The notes: a model not told the origin generated them from the letters alone. Shown: positions 16,553 through 25,034, counted from the stretch's first letter. The stretch: DNA of 64,000 nucleotides from Nitrososphaerota archaeon (GCA_009889515.1 WUQR01000139.1:806001-870000); one strand, 5' to 3'. Made by a program: numbers and translations.

Positions 16553-17496
16553 GGAGGTCTACAACTCTTCTCACAATTATCATGCTGTTGAGTAGCCTGT
16601 ATCTCGTAGCCCTACACCTACCACATACGGCAGTGGCCCAAATAGAGGTGTCAAGCTCGAACACTCAACCCTCGGTGAAGGAGTTTACAATAATCGTCTC
16701 AAGTATGGGGTTCAACGGCTCAGCAGAACTCAGGATAGAGGTGAACCAAGGAGACACGGTTAGGATAACCTTTTTGTACGGAGATCATGGCATGAAAATG
16801 GGTAATCCCCACATAATCGAGATTGAAAAATTTGGTGTAAAGGTTGAACTCAGCGGAGAGGAGGAGAAAAAGGTTGTAGAGCTGACAATTAACCAGCCCG
16901 GAGCATTCAGCATTAGATGCATATTACGCTGTAGGGGTCATGAGAACCTTCAAAACGGGGTATTAGTTGTCAGGGAGACCGAGACATCCATCGAGTCCTT
17001 ACGCCTGACCATTTTAGCCGACGAGAGTCAGCCCGGCATATATCTCCTCACCGCCAAGGCTATGACGGAGGACGGTCAACCCGTACAAGGAATCCTAGTC
17101 GAGTTCCTAGACTATACCCCTCTAGGATATGTGAGCATAGGGGCTATACCTACCAACATAGATGGAATAGCCGCCTTGGAATACAAGCCACCAAAAATTG
17201 GTCCAAGACAAATCTTAGCCGTCTTTGGAGGAAGCGGAAGGTTCAAGCCAGCGAACGCAACTCTCACCATTACCTCTACTATTGCATCACCACCGCGGCT
17301 TCCAATCGATCTCTCTGAAACATCCGTTCGAGGTGAGAACCTGTGGCCTGACCCTAGGCTGGTCGGCGTTCAGGCGGGAGCAAATACTGTCTTGGTCGTC
17401 TTGGCCACATCTGTCGTCGTAACGGCTTGGATGATAGTGCTGTGGACTGTCCGATCTATTCTCAGGCTGAGGCGGGAGGGGATGCCGCGTGGGTGA
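16549..17496 (+). CDS. exported cupredoxin-like protein with C-terminal membrane anchor
   Basis: 315 residues from ATG 16549, which overlaps the nrfD stop. It has a signal peptide ('LLTIIMLLSSLYLVALHLP'), a cupredoxin-like domain, an Ig-like beta domain (about residues 150-250) and a C-terminal membrane helix. The copper site resembles CuA: His in 'GNPHIIEI' and 'RCILRCRGHENLQNG', giving C-x3-C-x2-H-x2-L, with one residue fewer than CuA before the His and Leu in place of Met. It is the natural electron partner of the ferredoxin/NrfD pair on the outer face of the membrane. Partner role is inferred from gene order. Confidence 0.75.
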   Translation: MRRSTTLLTIIMLLSSLYLVALHLPHTAVAQIEVSSSNTQPSVKEFTIIVSSMGFNGSAELRIEVNQGDTVRITFLYGDHGMKMGNPHIIEIEKFGVKVELSGEEEKKVVELTINQPGAFSIRCILRCRGHENLQNGVLVVRETETSIESLRLTILADESQPGIYLLTAKAMTEDGQPVQGILVEFLDYTPLGYVSIGAIPTNIDGIAALEYKPPKIGPRQILAVFGGSGRFKPANATLTITSTIASPPRLPIDLSETSVRGENLWPDPRLVGVQAGANTVLVVLATSVVVTAWMIVLWTVRSILRLRREGMPRG

Positions 17497-17974
17497 CGCG
17501 CAAAGACGGACATCACTAGCCCTTATGCTGGTCGCGGCTCTAGGCTTGGTAGTCGTATCAATAGGTATACTGGACTTTATGAAGCCATACAGTCCAACTG
17601 TTTCCACGACGCTAAATATCAAAGGATACAACTTTGCGAGAGGTCTTTCGCAGCTATCTCTGGCAGTGGCGAACGAGCATGTAGAGCCTGTCTTGATTAA
17701 AAGCATCAAGGTGAACGGTGTCGAGCTGAGGTTTGAACCTTTATCGAGCTCCCAGTTATTTAGGGGGAGCGAGGCTGTATTTGCCCCCTATGGGGGATGG
17801 AGATGTTCATACATAGTTGGCTCGCAATGCGTGATTCCTCCCCGCGGAATAACAAATCTGTACATCGGGATTGCTTGGGAGCCCGGAACAGTCTACAACA
17901 TAGCACTCATCACAGATAAGGGCGTTTTCACCTTTAAATTGACAGCGCCGCAACAACCTACTTCTAAAACCTGA
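17489..17974 (+). CDS. membrane-anchored protein of unknown function, last gene of the Fe-S/NrfD operon
   Basis: 161 residues, GTG start with GGGAGGGG ribosome site, overlapping the previous gene by eight bases. One N-terminal membrane anchor ('LALMLVAALGLVVVSIGILD') is followed by a beta-rich external domain with 'WRCSYIVGSQCVIPPRG', two cysteines that may form a disulfide. No metal motif is visible. Its position makes it a likely accessory or structural subunit of the membrane complex. Confidence 0.65.
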   Translation: MGDAQRRTSLALMLVAALGLVVVSIGILDFMKPYSPTVSTTLNIKGYNFARGLSQLSLAVANEHVEPVLIKSIKVNGVELRFEPLSSSQLFRGSEAVFAPYGGWRCSYIVGSQCVIPPRGITNLYIGIAWEPGTVYNIALITDKGVFTFKLTAPQQPTSKT

Positions 17975-18033
17975 CCACAATGATGAAGGATCTATACATG
18001 AGACGAGAAAAAATGCTATGTAGTTAAATAGGA

Positions 18034-19194
18034 TTATCCGCCGTATCTTTTTCGGAGTATCGAGGCAGCCTCAACCATGTTTTTCAGCTTCTGAAATGCC
18101 GTTTTTGGTGTGTTTACAGGGGATTCTGCAAATGTTCCGAAGCCACAGTCTGGGTTTAGAAAGATTTTATCCGGGTCGAAGTATTTGACAGCCTCCTCGG
18201 CTTTCTTGACTATCGAGTCTGGGCTTTCAACTTCACGTACTCTCGGATTAATTACTCCCAACCCAAGTTCTTCTATGCCTGAAACGTCTTTAAAGACTGA
18301 GAGTTCTCCAGCCCTTTGTGTTGCGAATTCGAGAACAAATTGCCTCACCTTCATCTCTTGGAAGTATGGGATTAGCGGCCTATAGTCGCCTTTCAGCAAT
18401 GCCTCCTCCCTTGTGCTCCAGTTTCCTCTGCAGACGTGGATCCCTAGTCTGACGCCGTCAATTCCTTTAACTGTTTTGTTTATCAGCTCGGTTGCAAAGT
18501 TCAGCTCCTCCTTCGGGTCGATCTTTGAGAAGATGGCAGCGCACATGAATGTCTGCTTGGACGCCTCGCCGTACACAACTTCTGTCAATGTGGGCTCATC
18601 GAGCTGGATGAATGACGCACCGGCATCCCTTAGCTGGATTATCTCCTCCCTTAACAGCCTAACATACTCCCTCGCAAGCTCCTCCCTATTCCAGTAGGCT
18701 GCACGTGAGACAGGGTCTATCCAGCTCGCCCTGGTGAGCATGTAGGGCCCCGGGAGCGTTACCTTCACCTCATGTTTTGTGTGTCTACGGAGGAACTCCA
18801 ACTCGTCTAGAGCAATTGGTCTCTTCTTCTTGACAGGTCCAACAACTACTGGGCTTTTGATGGCGAAGGCTGGGACATCTAGGGCTCTTAAAAGCTGCTC
18901 ATATCTTGAGCTGTCTTCTACAAAGTCCATCACCTCGGCCACCGTCATGAGCTTTATTCCCTCTAGCTTGTCCGCTACAAAGGAGTAGAAGTTATCTCTA
19001 CGTTGCTCCCCATCAGTCAAAACCTCTATGCCCGCATCCTCTTGGTATTTTACGGCTAACAAAACAGCCTCGTCGGCTATGGCACTGAACTCATCATAGC
19101 TTATCTCGCCCTTGTTCTTTCTCCTCAGCTCTGCAAGCAGCCACGGGGGCCTAGGCCAGCTTCCAACAACACTTGTAGTAAACAGCCGGCCCAT
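18034..19194 (-). CDS. MetE-like (core) methionine synthase
   Basis: 386 residues matching the C-terminal catalytic half of cobalamin-independent methionine synthase, the short 'core' form used by archaea. It begins 'TTSVVGSWPRP', carries 'LTDGEQRR', 'SFIQLDEPTLTE', the zinc ligands in 'GIHVCRGN' and 'FLNPDCGFGTF'. The enzyme moves a methyl group to homocysteine; archaeal forms probably take it from methylcobalamin or a corrinoid protein rather than folate. It is the second gene of an operon, five bases after the OsmC gene. Confidence 0.85.
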   Translation of the reverse strand: MGRLFTTSVVGSWPRPPWLLAELRRKNKGEISYDEFSAIADEAVLLAVKYQEDAGIEVLTDGEQRRDNFYSFVADKLEGIKLMTVAEVMDFVEDSSRYEQLLRALDVPAFAIKSPVVVGPVKKKRPIALDELEFLRRHTKHEVKVTLPGPYMLTRASWIDPVSRAAYWNREELAREYVRLLREEIIQLRDAGASFIQLDEPTLTEVVYGEASKQTFMCAAIFSKIDPKEELNFATELINKTVKGIDGVRLGIHVCRGNWSTREEALLKGDYRPLIPYFQEMKVRQFVLEFATQRAGELSVFKDVSGIEELGLGVINPRVREVESPDSIVKKAEEAVKYFDPDKIFLNPDCGFGTFAESPVNTPKTAFQKLKNMVEAASILRKRYGG

Positions 19195-19199
19195 TTTTA

Positions 19200-19733
19200 T
19201 CAGCTCACCACAGATAGTTCTGGAATTATCTTCACGTTTCTTGAGAGGGTGTTCCCCACAGGAGATGTCTCAACCGTCTTCTTCCAAATCTCTTCAAGGG
19301 TTTTAGCATCGGCCGATGATCTAACGTATAGTTTCGCCTTTATCTCACGGTATCCAGGATGACCCTGCTCGCTCAAGCCCAGAAAATTAAGTATATTGTC
19401 TATCCTTCCCTCCAGGCTAATTTCTAGGTCATCTATCTTGACGTTTCTCTTTGTGGCATTTAGGACAAACCCTACAGTCAGGCATGCACCCAGTGCCGAC
19501 AGCACATATTCAACAGCGTTGGGGGCCATGTCTACACCCGCTAGATCAGCAGGCTCATCTATGATGAAGGTGTGGTTCCTCACGTATGCCTTGCTTTGGA
19601 ATCCTCCAGTCCACTTAACTCTAGCCCTCCATACATTGAGTTCCTCAGCCTTCTCCTTCTGAGAAGCAACTATTCTCACAAGCTCCTCAAGCTTTTCCAG
19701 ATTTAGGCCGTTAAGCTCAGTCAAGCCATTCAT
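19200..19733 (-). CDS. OsmC family protein
   Basis: About 177 residues with the OsmC fold. The peroxidatic cysteine region is 'NAVEYVLSALGACLTVGFVL', with the conserved Glu and the first Cys of the family; the second Cys at the end of the fold is absent, so the thiol chemistry may be different. OsmC proteins reduce hydroperoxides or handle sulfur compounds. Close linkage with a methionine synthase suggests a part in sulfur amino acid metabolism. ATG 19733 lies about 24 bases after a TATAAT-like box (19752-19758), so a leaderless mRNA is likely. Confidence 0.78.
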   Translation of the reverse strand: MNGLTELNGLNLEKLEELVRIVASQKEKAEELNVWRARVKWTGGFQSKAYVRNHTFIIDEPADLAGVDMAPNAVEYVLSALGACLTVGFVLNATKRNVKIDDLEISLEGRIDNILNFLGLSEQGHPGYREIKAKLYVRSSADAKTLEEIWKKTVETSPVGNTLSRNVKIIPELSVVS

Positions 19734-19766
19734 CACCTTACGACCATAATGTCATTATATGTGGGA

Positions 19767-19784
19767 TATAACGCTTCCGTTATA
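19767..19784. promoter_or_regulatory. inverted repeat upstream of the osmC-metE promoter
   Basis: TATAACG-CTTC-CGTTATA is a perfect 7+7 inverted repeat with a 4-base spacer. It lies about ten bases upstream of the TATA element of the OsmC/MetE operon and faces the divergent MerA gene. It could be an operator or activator site; no regulator is encoded beside it. Confidence 0.5.
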
Positions 19785-19950
19785 ATATGGAAATATCCTG
19801 AGAAGTAGATTGTAGAGACAGCCAACCGAAGGATAAGAGTTAAAGCATTAGCGGAAAACCCTACCTTGTAAGAGTTGTTAACTCAAAGTTACTCTTCCAA
19901 TGCAAATTTTTACAAGTATTTCAAAAAGGTTAAGCATCTTTACCAGAGGT

Positions 19951-19958
19951 TTTAAATA
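19951..19958 (+). promoter_or_regulatory. TATA box of the merA-like gene
   Basis: TTTAAATA centred near 19954 predicts a transcript start at about 19981, exactly the ATG of the reductase. This decides the start against the longer frame from 19900. Confidence 0.55.
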
Positions 19959-19980
19959 CTTTATGTTTTACAAAGGGAAT

Positions 19981-21402
19981 ATGAGTAGTTACGACCTTGT
20001 TATTCTTGGGGCGGGGGCGGCGGGTTTCGCCGCTGCAATAAAAGTGAGTGAGCTCACAAACGGTGAACTGAAAATTTTGATGGTGTCGGCAGGTAGTTTG
20101 GGTGGCACATGCGTCAACGTGGGATGCATCCCGTCAAAATACTTGATCGAGGCGGCCAAACATTATCATCTATCACATAGCGTGTTGTTCGAGGGGGTCA
20201 GTCCCAAGGGAGCAGACCTAGACTTCAGAAAACTCATGAAATCACTCCGCAGGTTCGTAGAGGAAATGAGGCGTGAAAAATACGAGATGGTTCTACAGCA
20301 GTATGGTAATGTTGAGTTTGTCGAGGGCTGGGCTACGTTCACCTCGAAACGGACCCTCCAAATAGTTTCCGGCGACAACACAAGGGAAATAGGTTTCCAT
20401 AAAGCCCTAATAGCGACGGGTTCGAGACCAGCAATACCAAACATTAAAGGCCTTGAAGAGGTAACATACTACACGACAGATACTATTTGGAGTTTAGAAG
20501 ACATGCCTGAGAGATTGTTACTGGTGGGTGGGGGAGCAGTAGGACTCGAGATAGGGCAGGCAATGCAGAGGATTGGCTGTGAGGTCACGTTAGTAGAGGT
20601 CTTAGACAGGATCCTCCCTGGGATGGAGCCCGATATATCTGAGAGTCTTGCGGAGGTTTTGAGGGGTGAAGGGATGAAGATCATCACGAAGGCTAGTATA
20701 GTAGAACTTTCAAAACATGACGGCCACGCCTGTGCCACGGTATTAACCAGTGAGGGCCCTAAGTCCGTAGAATTTGATGCACTACTACTGGCTACAGGCA
20801 GAGTACCAAACACAGACAAATTAAACCTAGATGTGGCGGGGGTTGAGACAGATGGACGCGGCTTCATAAAGGTTGACGAGACTATGCGCACAACCAACCA
20901 CAGCATCTATGCTGCAGGCGACTGTGTTTCCAAGCGATGGATGCTTGAAACACTCTCGGCTAGAGAGGGAGCCGTCGCTGCATCCAACATAGTCAGAGAA
21001 GGCTCCTCCATAATAGACTATTCAACTGTACCAGTGGTGGTTTTCACAGAACCACAGGTTGGCATGGTAGGACTGACTGAAAGGGAGGTGGTGGAGAAGT
21101 TCGGGGCATGCTCGTGTAGGATTGTGGGATTAGAAAACGTGGCCAAGGCTAGAATAGGCGGTGGAAGGGGTCTGGCGAAGCTTGTCATAAGTCCTAACGA
21201 CGGAAGAGTCCTGGGCATGCACATACTCTCACCGAACGCAGCAGAATTCATCACTGAAGCAACACTCTATATGAAACATGGCGGAACAGTGATGGACATA
21301 GTGGATACAATACATGTTTTTCCGACATATGCCGAGGTCATAAAACTTGCCGCCCAATCGTTCCTCAGGCCTCTCACACGCATGAGCTGCTGCGTGGAAT
21401 AA
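19981..21402 (+). CDS. merA: MerA-type mercuric reductase (class I flavoprotein disulfide reductase)
   Basis: 473 residues. The N-terminus is the FAD-binding 'LVILGAGAAGFAAAIK', followed by the redox pair in 'GGTCVNVGCIPSK' (C44, C49), an NAD(P)H domain with 'LLLVGGGAVGLEIGQAM', the second FAD motif 'IYAAGDC', and a dimer domain. The chain ends 'MSCCVE': the vicinal cysteines C470-C471 are the feature that separates mercuric reductase from dihydrolipoamide dehydrogenase. It should reduce Hg(II) to Hg(0) with NAD(P)H. There is no N-terminal NmerA domain and no MerR or ArsR gene close by. Confidence 0.88.
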   Translation: MSSYDLVILGAGAAGFAAAIKVSELTNGELKILMVSAGSLGGTCVNVGCIPSKYLIEAAKHYHLSHSVLFEGVSPKGADLDFRKLMKSLRRFVEEMRREKYEMVLQQYGNVEFVEGWATFTSKRTLQIVSGDNTREIGFHKALIATGSRPAIPNIKGLEEVTYYTTDTIWSLEDMPERLLLVGGGAVGLEIGQAMQRIGCEVTLVEVLDRILPGMEPDISESLAEVLRGEGMKIITKASIVELSKHDGHACATVLTSEGPKSVEFDALLLATGRVPNTDKLNLDVAGVETDGRGFIKVDETMRTTNHSIYAAGDCVSKRWMLETLSAREGAVAASNIVREGSSIIDYSTVPVVVFTEPQVGMVGLTEREVVEKFGACSCRIVGLENVAKARIGGGRGLAKLVISPNDGRVLGMHILSPNAAEFITEATLYMKHGGTVMDIVDTIHVFPTYAEVIKLAAQSFLRPLTRMSCCVE

Positions 21403-21435
21403 AGCTCGATGGAAATCAGCCTCTTCATTTTTCTA

Positions 21436-22221
21436 CTAGCCGACAAATTGCTCAATAGCGGATGCCATCTGGTCAGGCACCTCGAACATGGGAAAGTGGC
21501 TGCGCGCCTCTAACTTACGTACACTGAACCATGGATGCGAAGCCGCAAATTTTTGTTGAGCGGCCAAATAGTTAGGGTCAGGTGGCTGCGCGTAGAGATG
21601 CAATACTGGCACGGGTGGGTCCAAACGGGAAAGGGCTTGGAGAGGGCTTCCCGCCTCTGTATAGGCTGCACTTATCTCCCTCGCCGCTCTCGCCCACATG
21701 TCAAAACCATACGACCCCATCTCTTGTCGAACAAAGCCGATAAGCCGCTGATTATCTACCCCCTGCAACCAAAGAGAGAAGACCTGCTCCACTGTCTGCC
21801 GCCACTTAGCTGGATCCTGCATCCCCTTCAGGGCTTCCAAGAAAGGCTGAGGTGCTTCGAGAACAAGCCAGTCGACAAGAACAAGTTTTGGAATACGCTT
21901 CCCCAATCTACGCCTCAACTCTATGGCAACCCAGCCACTGTGGGCAAGAGCGACTGGGACGACCTGTTGCGACCCGCTGGCTTTTATTACAGCTAAAGCA
22001 TCCGAAACCAGCGCCTCGACACCAAAATCTCCCTTAGGCTTTCCCGACTCCCCATGTCCACGCCAATCGAGCGCAAGTGTACGACGGTTCAGACTACAAC
22101 GTGGGATCAAGTCTTGGAAAACAGTTCGGTTACTACACCAGCCCGGCATAAAGAGTAGGGCCGGCTCTCCCCTTCCCACGTCATCATACACAATATCCAC
22201 TCCCTCCGAAGACACTTGCAC
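21436..22221 (-). CDS. alpha/beta hydrolase-fold protein, HOD/QDO-like
   Basis: 261 residues with the alpha/beta hydrolase fold. Beyond the fold, the C-terminal half resembles bacterial 1H-3-hydroxy-4-oxoquinaldine 2,4-dioxygenase: 'VLVDWLVLEAPQPFLEALKG', 'MWARAAREISAAYTEAGSPL', 'PHWFSVRK'-like 'SHPWFSVRKLEARSHFPMFE' with the catalytic His. Those enzymes cleave quinolone rings with O2 and no cofactor; others in the group are plain hydrolases. The nucleophile region reads 'LAHSGWVAIEL', two residues shorter than the usual S-x-G-G-W elbow. The similarity to bacterial proteins suggests gene transfer. The reaction is not certain. Confidence 0.72.
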   Translation of the reverse strand: MQVSSEGVDIVYDDVGRGEPALLFMPGWCSNRTVFQDLIPRCSLNRRTLALDWRGHGESGKPKGDFGVEALVSDALAVIKASGSQQVVPVALAHSGWVAIELRRRLGKRIPKLVLVDWLVLEAPQPFLEALKGMQDPAKWRQTVEQVFSLWLQGVDNQRLIGFVRQEMGSYGFDMWARAAREISAAYTEAGSPLQALSRLDPPVPVLHLYAQPPDPNYLAAQQKFAASHPWFSVRKLEARSHFPMFEVPDQMASAIEQFVG

Positions 22222-22519
22222 AGCAGTTCTGCCTCAAGGGTCAACTATCGCATGGATATAAGCACGCGGCGACAACGTATTCTTGAGTTATAATAAGTTG
22301 CGTGTCGTCGCTACACTTTCATCATTCTCTCTTAGCGCGCTGATAATATGTGAAGCAATATTCGTAGACACTCTCATATAAAACTAGCAGCTTCATGGAG
22401 AAAAAATGAAGTAATCCCATGCGCTATCACAGCATTGGAGCCTGCAGCTACCACTTCTGCACTGAAATAACAATGAATATCCGCGAAAACTTATATCCAA
22501 AAATTGTCCGCTACAAACC
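22222..22519. other. divergent intergenic region with two promoters
   Basis: TATA-like elements serve the minus-strand hydrolase (CTTATATCC on the minus strand near 22258) and the plus-strand channel (TTATATC, 22491-22497). Between them GCGGCGACA (about 22267) and TGTCGTCGC (about 22307) form an imperfect inverted repeat around an AT-rich loop. No ORF is supported. Confidence 0.4.
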
Positions 22520-23314
22520 ATGACATCAAAAAGAGAGCTAATCGTTGGGGTAGCAGCCATAATCTCTATTGGTTTAATCTTAGTAGAGTATTTCACCGTG
22601 CCAAGTTTTCTAGAGCTTTTTGCCATTATGATCGCCGACGGCGTAATAGTCTTGGTCCTTCTCACAGACCTCCTTTCAAGGTCCAAGTCATCCGGGAGAT
22701 TTGCAAGGTACCTGATAGAGCACTGGTATGAAGTTCTTGCCCTACTTCCGGTTGCTCTCTTCTACTTTCTAGAAACCCAGACGTTTATTGGAGCCGTTTT
22801 TAGGTCTTTGAGACTTCTCAGGTTTTTCAGACTGGCCGTAACTATAGCACGGACCAGCCGAGCGCTTTCCCACATTACAGACGTGGTGAGAAAAAGCCGT
22901 TTGATCTATCTACTAGTTGTTTCGAGTGCAGTAGTTTTTATGGGGACCATATCTGCATTTATGCTAGAAGTGGATGTCCCAGAGTCAAGGATCAAGGATT
23001 TCGGAGACGCCTTTTGGTGGGCCCTAGCAACTGTAACAACAGTAGGATACGGGGACATAGTACCGGTCACTTTGTTCGGAAGAATCGTAGGGTCAATCCT
23101 AATGGTAGCGGGGATCTCAATACTGGGTGTCTTCATATCGAGCCTAGGCTCAGCGCTTCTCACAGCAGAACAGACCAAAAGATACACGGTCTTCGAAGAA
23201 GTTAAGGAAGTAGTGATGAAGAAGATAAACCAGCTGGACACTCTATCGGATAAGGAGCTAGAAGAGGTCTTGGAACTTATCCGAGCGCTTTACAGGATGT
23301 CTAAGACGAAATAG
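22520..23314 (+). CDS. voltage-gated-type potassium channel
   Basis: 264 residues. A voltage-sensor-like part ends in an arginine-rich S4 helix ('FRSLRLLRFFRLAVTIARTS'), then S5, a pore loop with the selectivity filter 'TVTTVGYGD' (about residues 171-179), and S6. The C-terminal tail is a charged helix ('DKELEEVLELIRALYRMSK') that may form a coiled coil. It should conduct K+ through the membrane, like KvAP. TATA at 22491 is about 26 bases before the ATG. Neighbours do not suggest a special role. Confidence 0.9.
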   Translation: MTSKRELIVGVAAIISIGLILVEYFTVPSFLELFAIMIADGVIVLVLLTDLLSRSKSSGRFARYLIEHWYEVLALLPVALFYFLETQTFIGAVFRSLRLLRFFRLAVTIARTSRALSHITDVVRKSRLIYLLVVSSAVVFMGTISAFMLEVDVPESRIKDFGDAFWWALATVTTVGYGDIVPVTLFGRIVGSILMVAGISILGVFISSLGSALLTAEQTKRYTVFEEVKEVVMKKINQLDTLSDKELEEVLELIRALYRMSKTK

Positions 23315-23383
23315 TATCTACTCAGCGTCTGAACTGTAGACGCATATCTATTCAATGTATCCTTTTCCATCCCATCTAAGATT

Positions 23384-23514
23384 TGCGGGGGGTGGGATTC
23401 GAACCCACGAACCCTTCCGCCCGATTTGATTTCTGGCCTACGGGAGCGGGTCTCCCTATCTCGTTCCACGAGATCTTAAGCCCGCCGCCTTTGACCTGGC
23501 TCGGCCACCCCCGC
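23384..23514 (-). tRNA. tRNA-Leu (anticodon TAA) with two apparent introns
   Basis: Acceptor GCGGGGG pairs with CCCCCGC; the D arm, the T arm (GTGGG-TTCGAAT-CCCAC) and the anticodon stem GCGGG/CCCGC all fit. The loop CTTAAGA gives anticodon TAA. A 23-base insert with an ATCTCG/CGAGAT hairpin lies at the usual intron site 37/38 (about 23452-23474). The variable region is 37 bases; removing about 24 bases (near 23415-23438) leaves TCCC-GTA-GGGTTC, a normal class II arm. Both removed, the tRNA has 84 bases. No CCA is encoded; the discriminator is A. Confidence 0.92.
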
Positions 23515-23619
23515 TCCAAGTGGTAGTGTGGGGGCGCCTAGGAAATAAACTATTGCGGTGTTTACTGTCTAATGATGGGGGTAAAGACTTTAACTTAGCT
23601 TCGGGTTGGTTTCTTTTGG

Positions 23620-23691
23620 GCCCGGGTGGCCGAGCGGCTAGGCGGCGGCCTGCAGAGCCGCTTTACAGGGGTTCGAATCCCCTCCCGGGCT
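23620..23691 (+). tRNA. tRNA-Cys (anticodon GCA)
   Basis: Acceptor GCCCGGG/CCCGGGC, D arm, anticodon stem GCGGC/GCCGC with loop CTGCAGA (GCA), and T arm AGGGG-TTCGAAT-CCCCT form a complete cloverleaf of 72 bases. There is no intron and no encoded CCA. It lies about 105 bases from tRNA-Leu, which runs the other way. Confidence 0.95.
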
Positions 23692-23720
23692 AGGTGGTTG
23701 GGTTTGATGAGGCTTATCGA

Positions 23721-25034
23721 TTACTTGGGTATCCTTTTTATTTTTTCTAGGATTTGTAGCTGGGCTTCGCGGGATTCTTGTAGGATTTTTTCTTGGTCGA
23801 GTGTGAGGACTTGTCTATTCCTCATCACTGTTTTGCCGTCTATTATCAGGTCTGTTATGTCCTCGCCTGTGGCGTATAGGGGGATGAGTGATGGGTCGTG
23901 GAGGGGTGTGAGGTGTGGTTTGCGGGTGTCTATTATTGCTATGTCGGCGGTGTAGCCCTCCTCGATCCTGCCGAGCCGGTCTCCGAACACTTTCGATCCG
24001 TTATATGTCGCGATTCTTAGTGCCGTCTGGGGTGCTATGATGTTGAAGTCGTGGTATGGTGTGCCGTAGTATCCTGTGAGCCCGCTAACCATGATGTTCA
24101 TCTCTAGGAATAGGTCTATGGGCCTGTAGCTGCCGCCATCGCTTCCAATAGCTACATTCGCTCCAGCTGAGATTAGCTCCGGGATTCTTGGGAAGTTCAT
24201 GTAGAGCATCGCGATTGCTGGGCAGTGAACAACGGTGGCCCCTGACTGTGAGAGTTGCTGTATTTCTCTGCTGGTTAGGAATGCGCAGTGGGCTGCTATA
24301 ACCTTGCTGTTCAGGTATCCCTTATAATGGAGGTATTCAACCGGCCTCAACCCCCACCTGCTGAGGCTGTGTTGAATCTCAGAGACTTCTTCATTTAGGT
24401 GCATGTGGACTGGGGCGTCGTCCTCTCTCGCATACTTGAAGGTCTCGTCTATCTGGCTGTCTGTTGAGGTCATGATTTGTCTGATGGAGTAGCACCCTCT
24501 TACTCGCCCTTTCCTATATTTCCGGACCAGCTCCCTATTCATATGGGCTGTCCGCCTATAGTTTTCGGGCCCAGCATCCATCGTGGAGTGTGTCACCAGT
24601 CCGCGTAGACCCGCCTCCGTAGCCACCTGTGCAAGTATTTCAGGGTATGGGCCGCCGGCGTCGGCGAAAGCCGTCACACCCTTCATAATCATGTTTAGAC
24701 AGGCGAGCTCAGCGCTTATCCTCGCCTCGTCACGTGTTAGCTCTGCCTCGAATGGGATTAGGACTCGGAGCCAGATCGGGTGAGCTTGGAGCTCCTTGAG
24801 GGAGAGGGCGCCCCTCAGAAATATCTGGAAGACGTGTGTATGGGCGTCGACGAGGCCCGGAATGGCTATCTTCCCCTCCCCCTCAATCTCCTCGGCCGCG
24901 TCTGCCTTGACCCTATCACCTATCTGGGCTATTTTTCCATCCTTTATTGCTATGTCTACATCGTGAAGGACTTTTGAGCCTGCCGGGTCGAGTACTGTTA
25001 TTTTTCTTATTAGGATGTCAGCCTCTTCCTTCAT
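23721..25034 (-). CDS. amidohydrolase, SAH/MTA or related aminohydrolase family
   Basis: 437 residues of the metal-dependent amidohydrolase superfamily. It has 'GLVDAHTHVF' (first two His), 'PVHMHLNEE' (third His), 'IAAHCAF' (fourth His), and 'AIGSDGGSY' (metal Asp), the order seen in S-adenosylhomocysteine, MTA and cytosine deaminases. It probably deaminates a purine or a purine nucleoside. Its ATG overlaps the stop of the nucleoside-binding-type protein gene before it (ATGA), which supports a nucleoside or base substrate. The exact substrate cannot be read from the sequence. Confidence 0.83.
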   Translation of the reverse strand: MKEEADILIRKITVLDPAGSKVLHDVDIAIKDGKIAQIGDRVKADAAEEIEGEGKIAIPGLVDAHTHVFQIFLRGALSLKELQAHPIWLRVLIPFEAELTRDEARISAELACLNMIMKGVTAFADAGGPYPEILAQVATEAGLRGLVTHSTMDAGPENYRRTAHMNRELVRKYRKGRVRGCYSIRQIMTSTDSQIDETFKYAREDDAPVHMHLNEEVSEIQHSLSRWGLRPVEYLHYKGYLNSKVIAAHCAFLTSREIQQLSQSGATVVHCPAIAMLYMNFPRIPELISAGANVAIGSDGGSYRPIDLFLEMNIMVSGLTGYYGTPYHDFNIIAPQTALRIATYNGSKVFGDRLGRIEEGYTADIAIIDTRKPHLTPLHDPSLIPLYATGEDITDLIIDGKTVMRNRQVLTLDQEKILQESREAQLQILEKIKRIPK

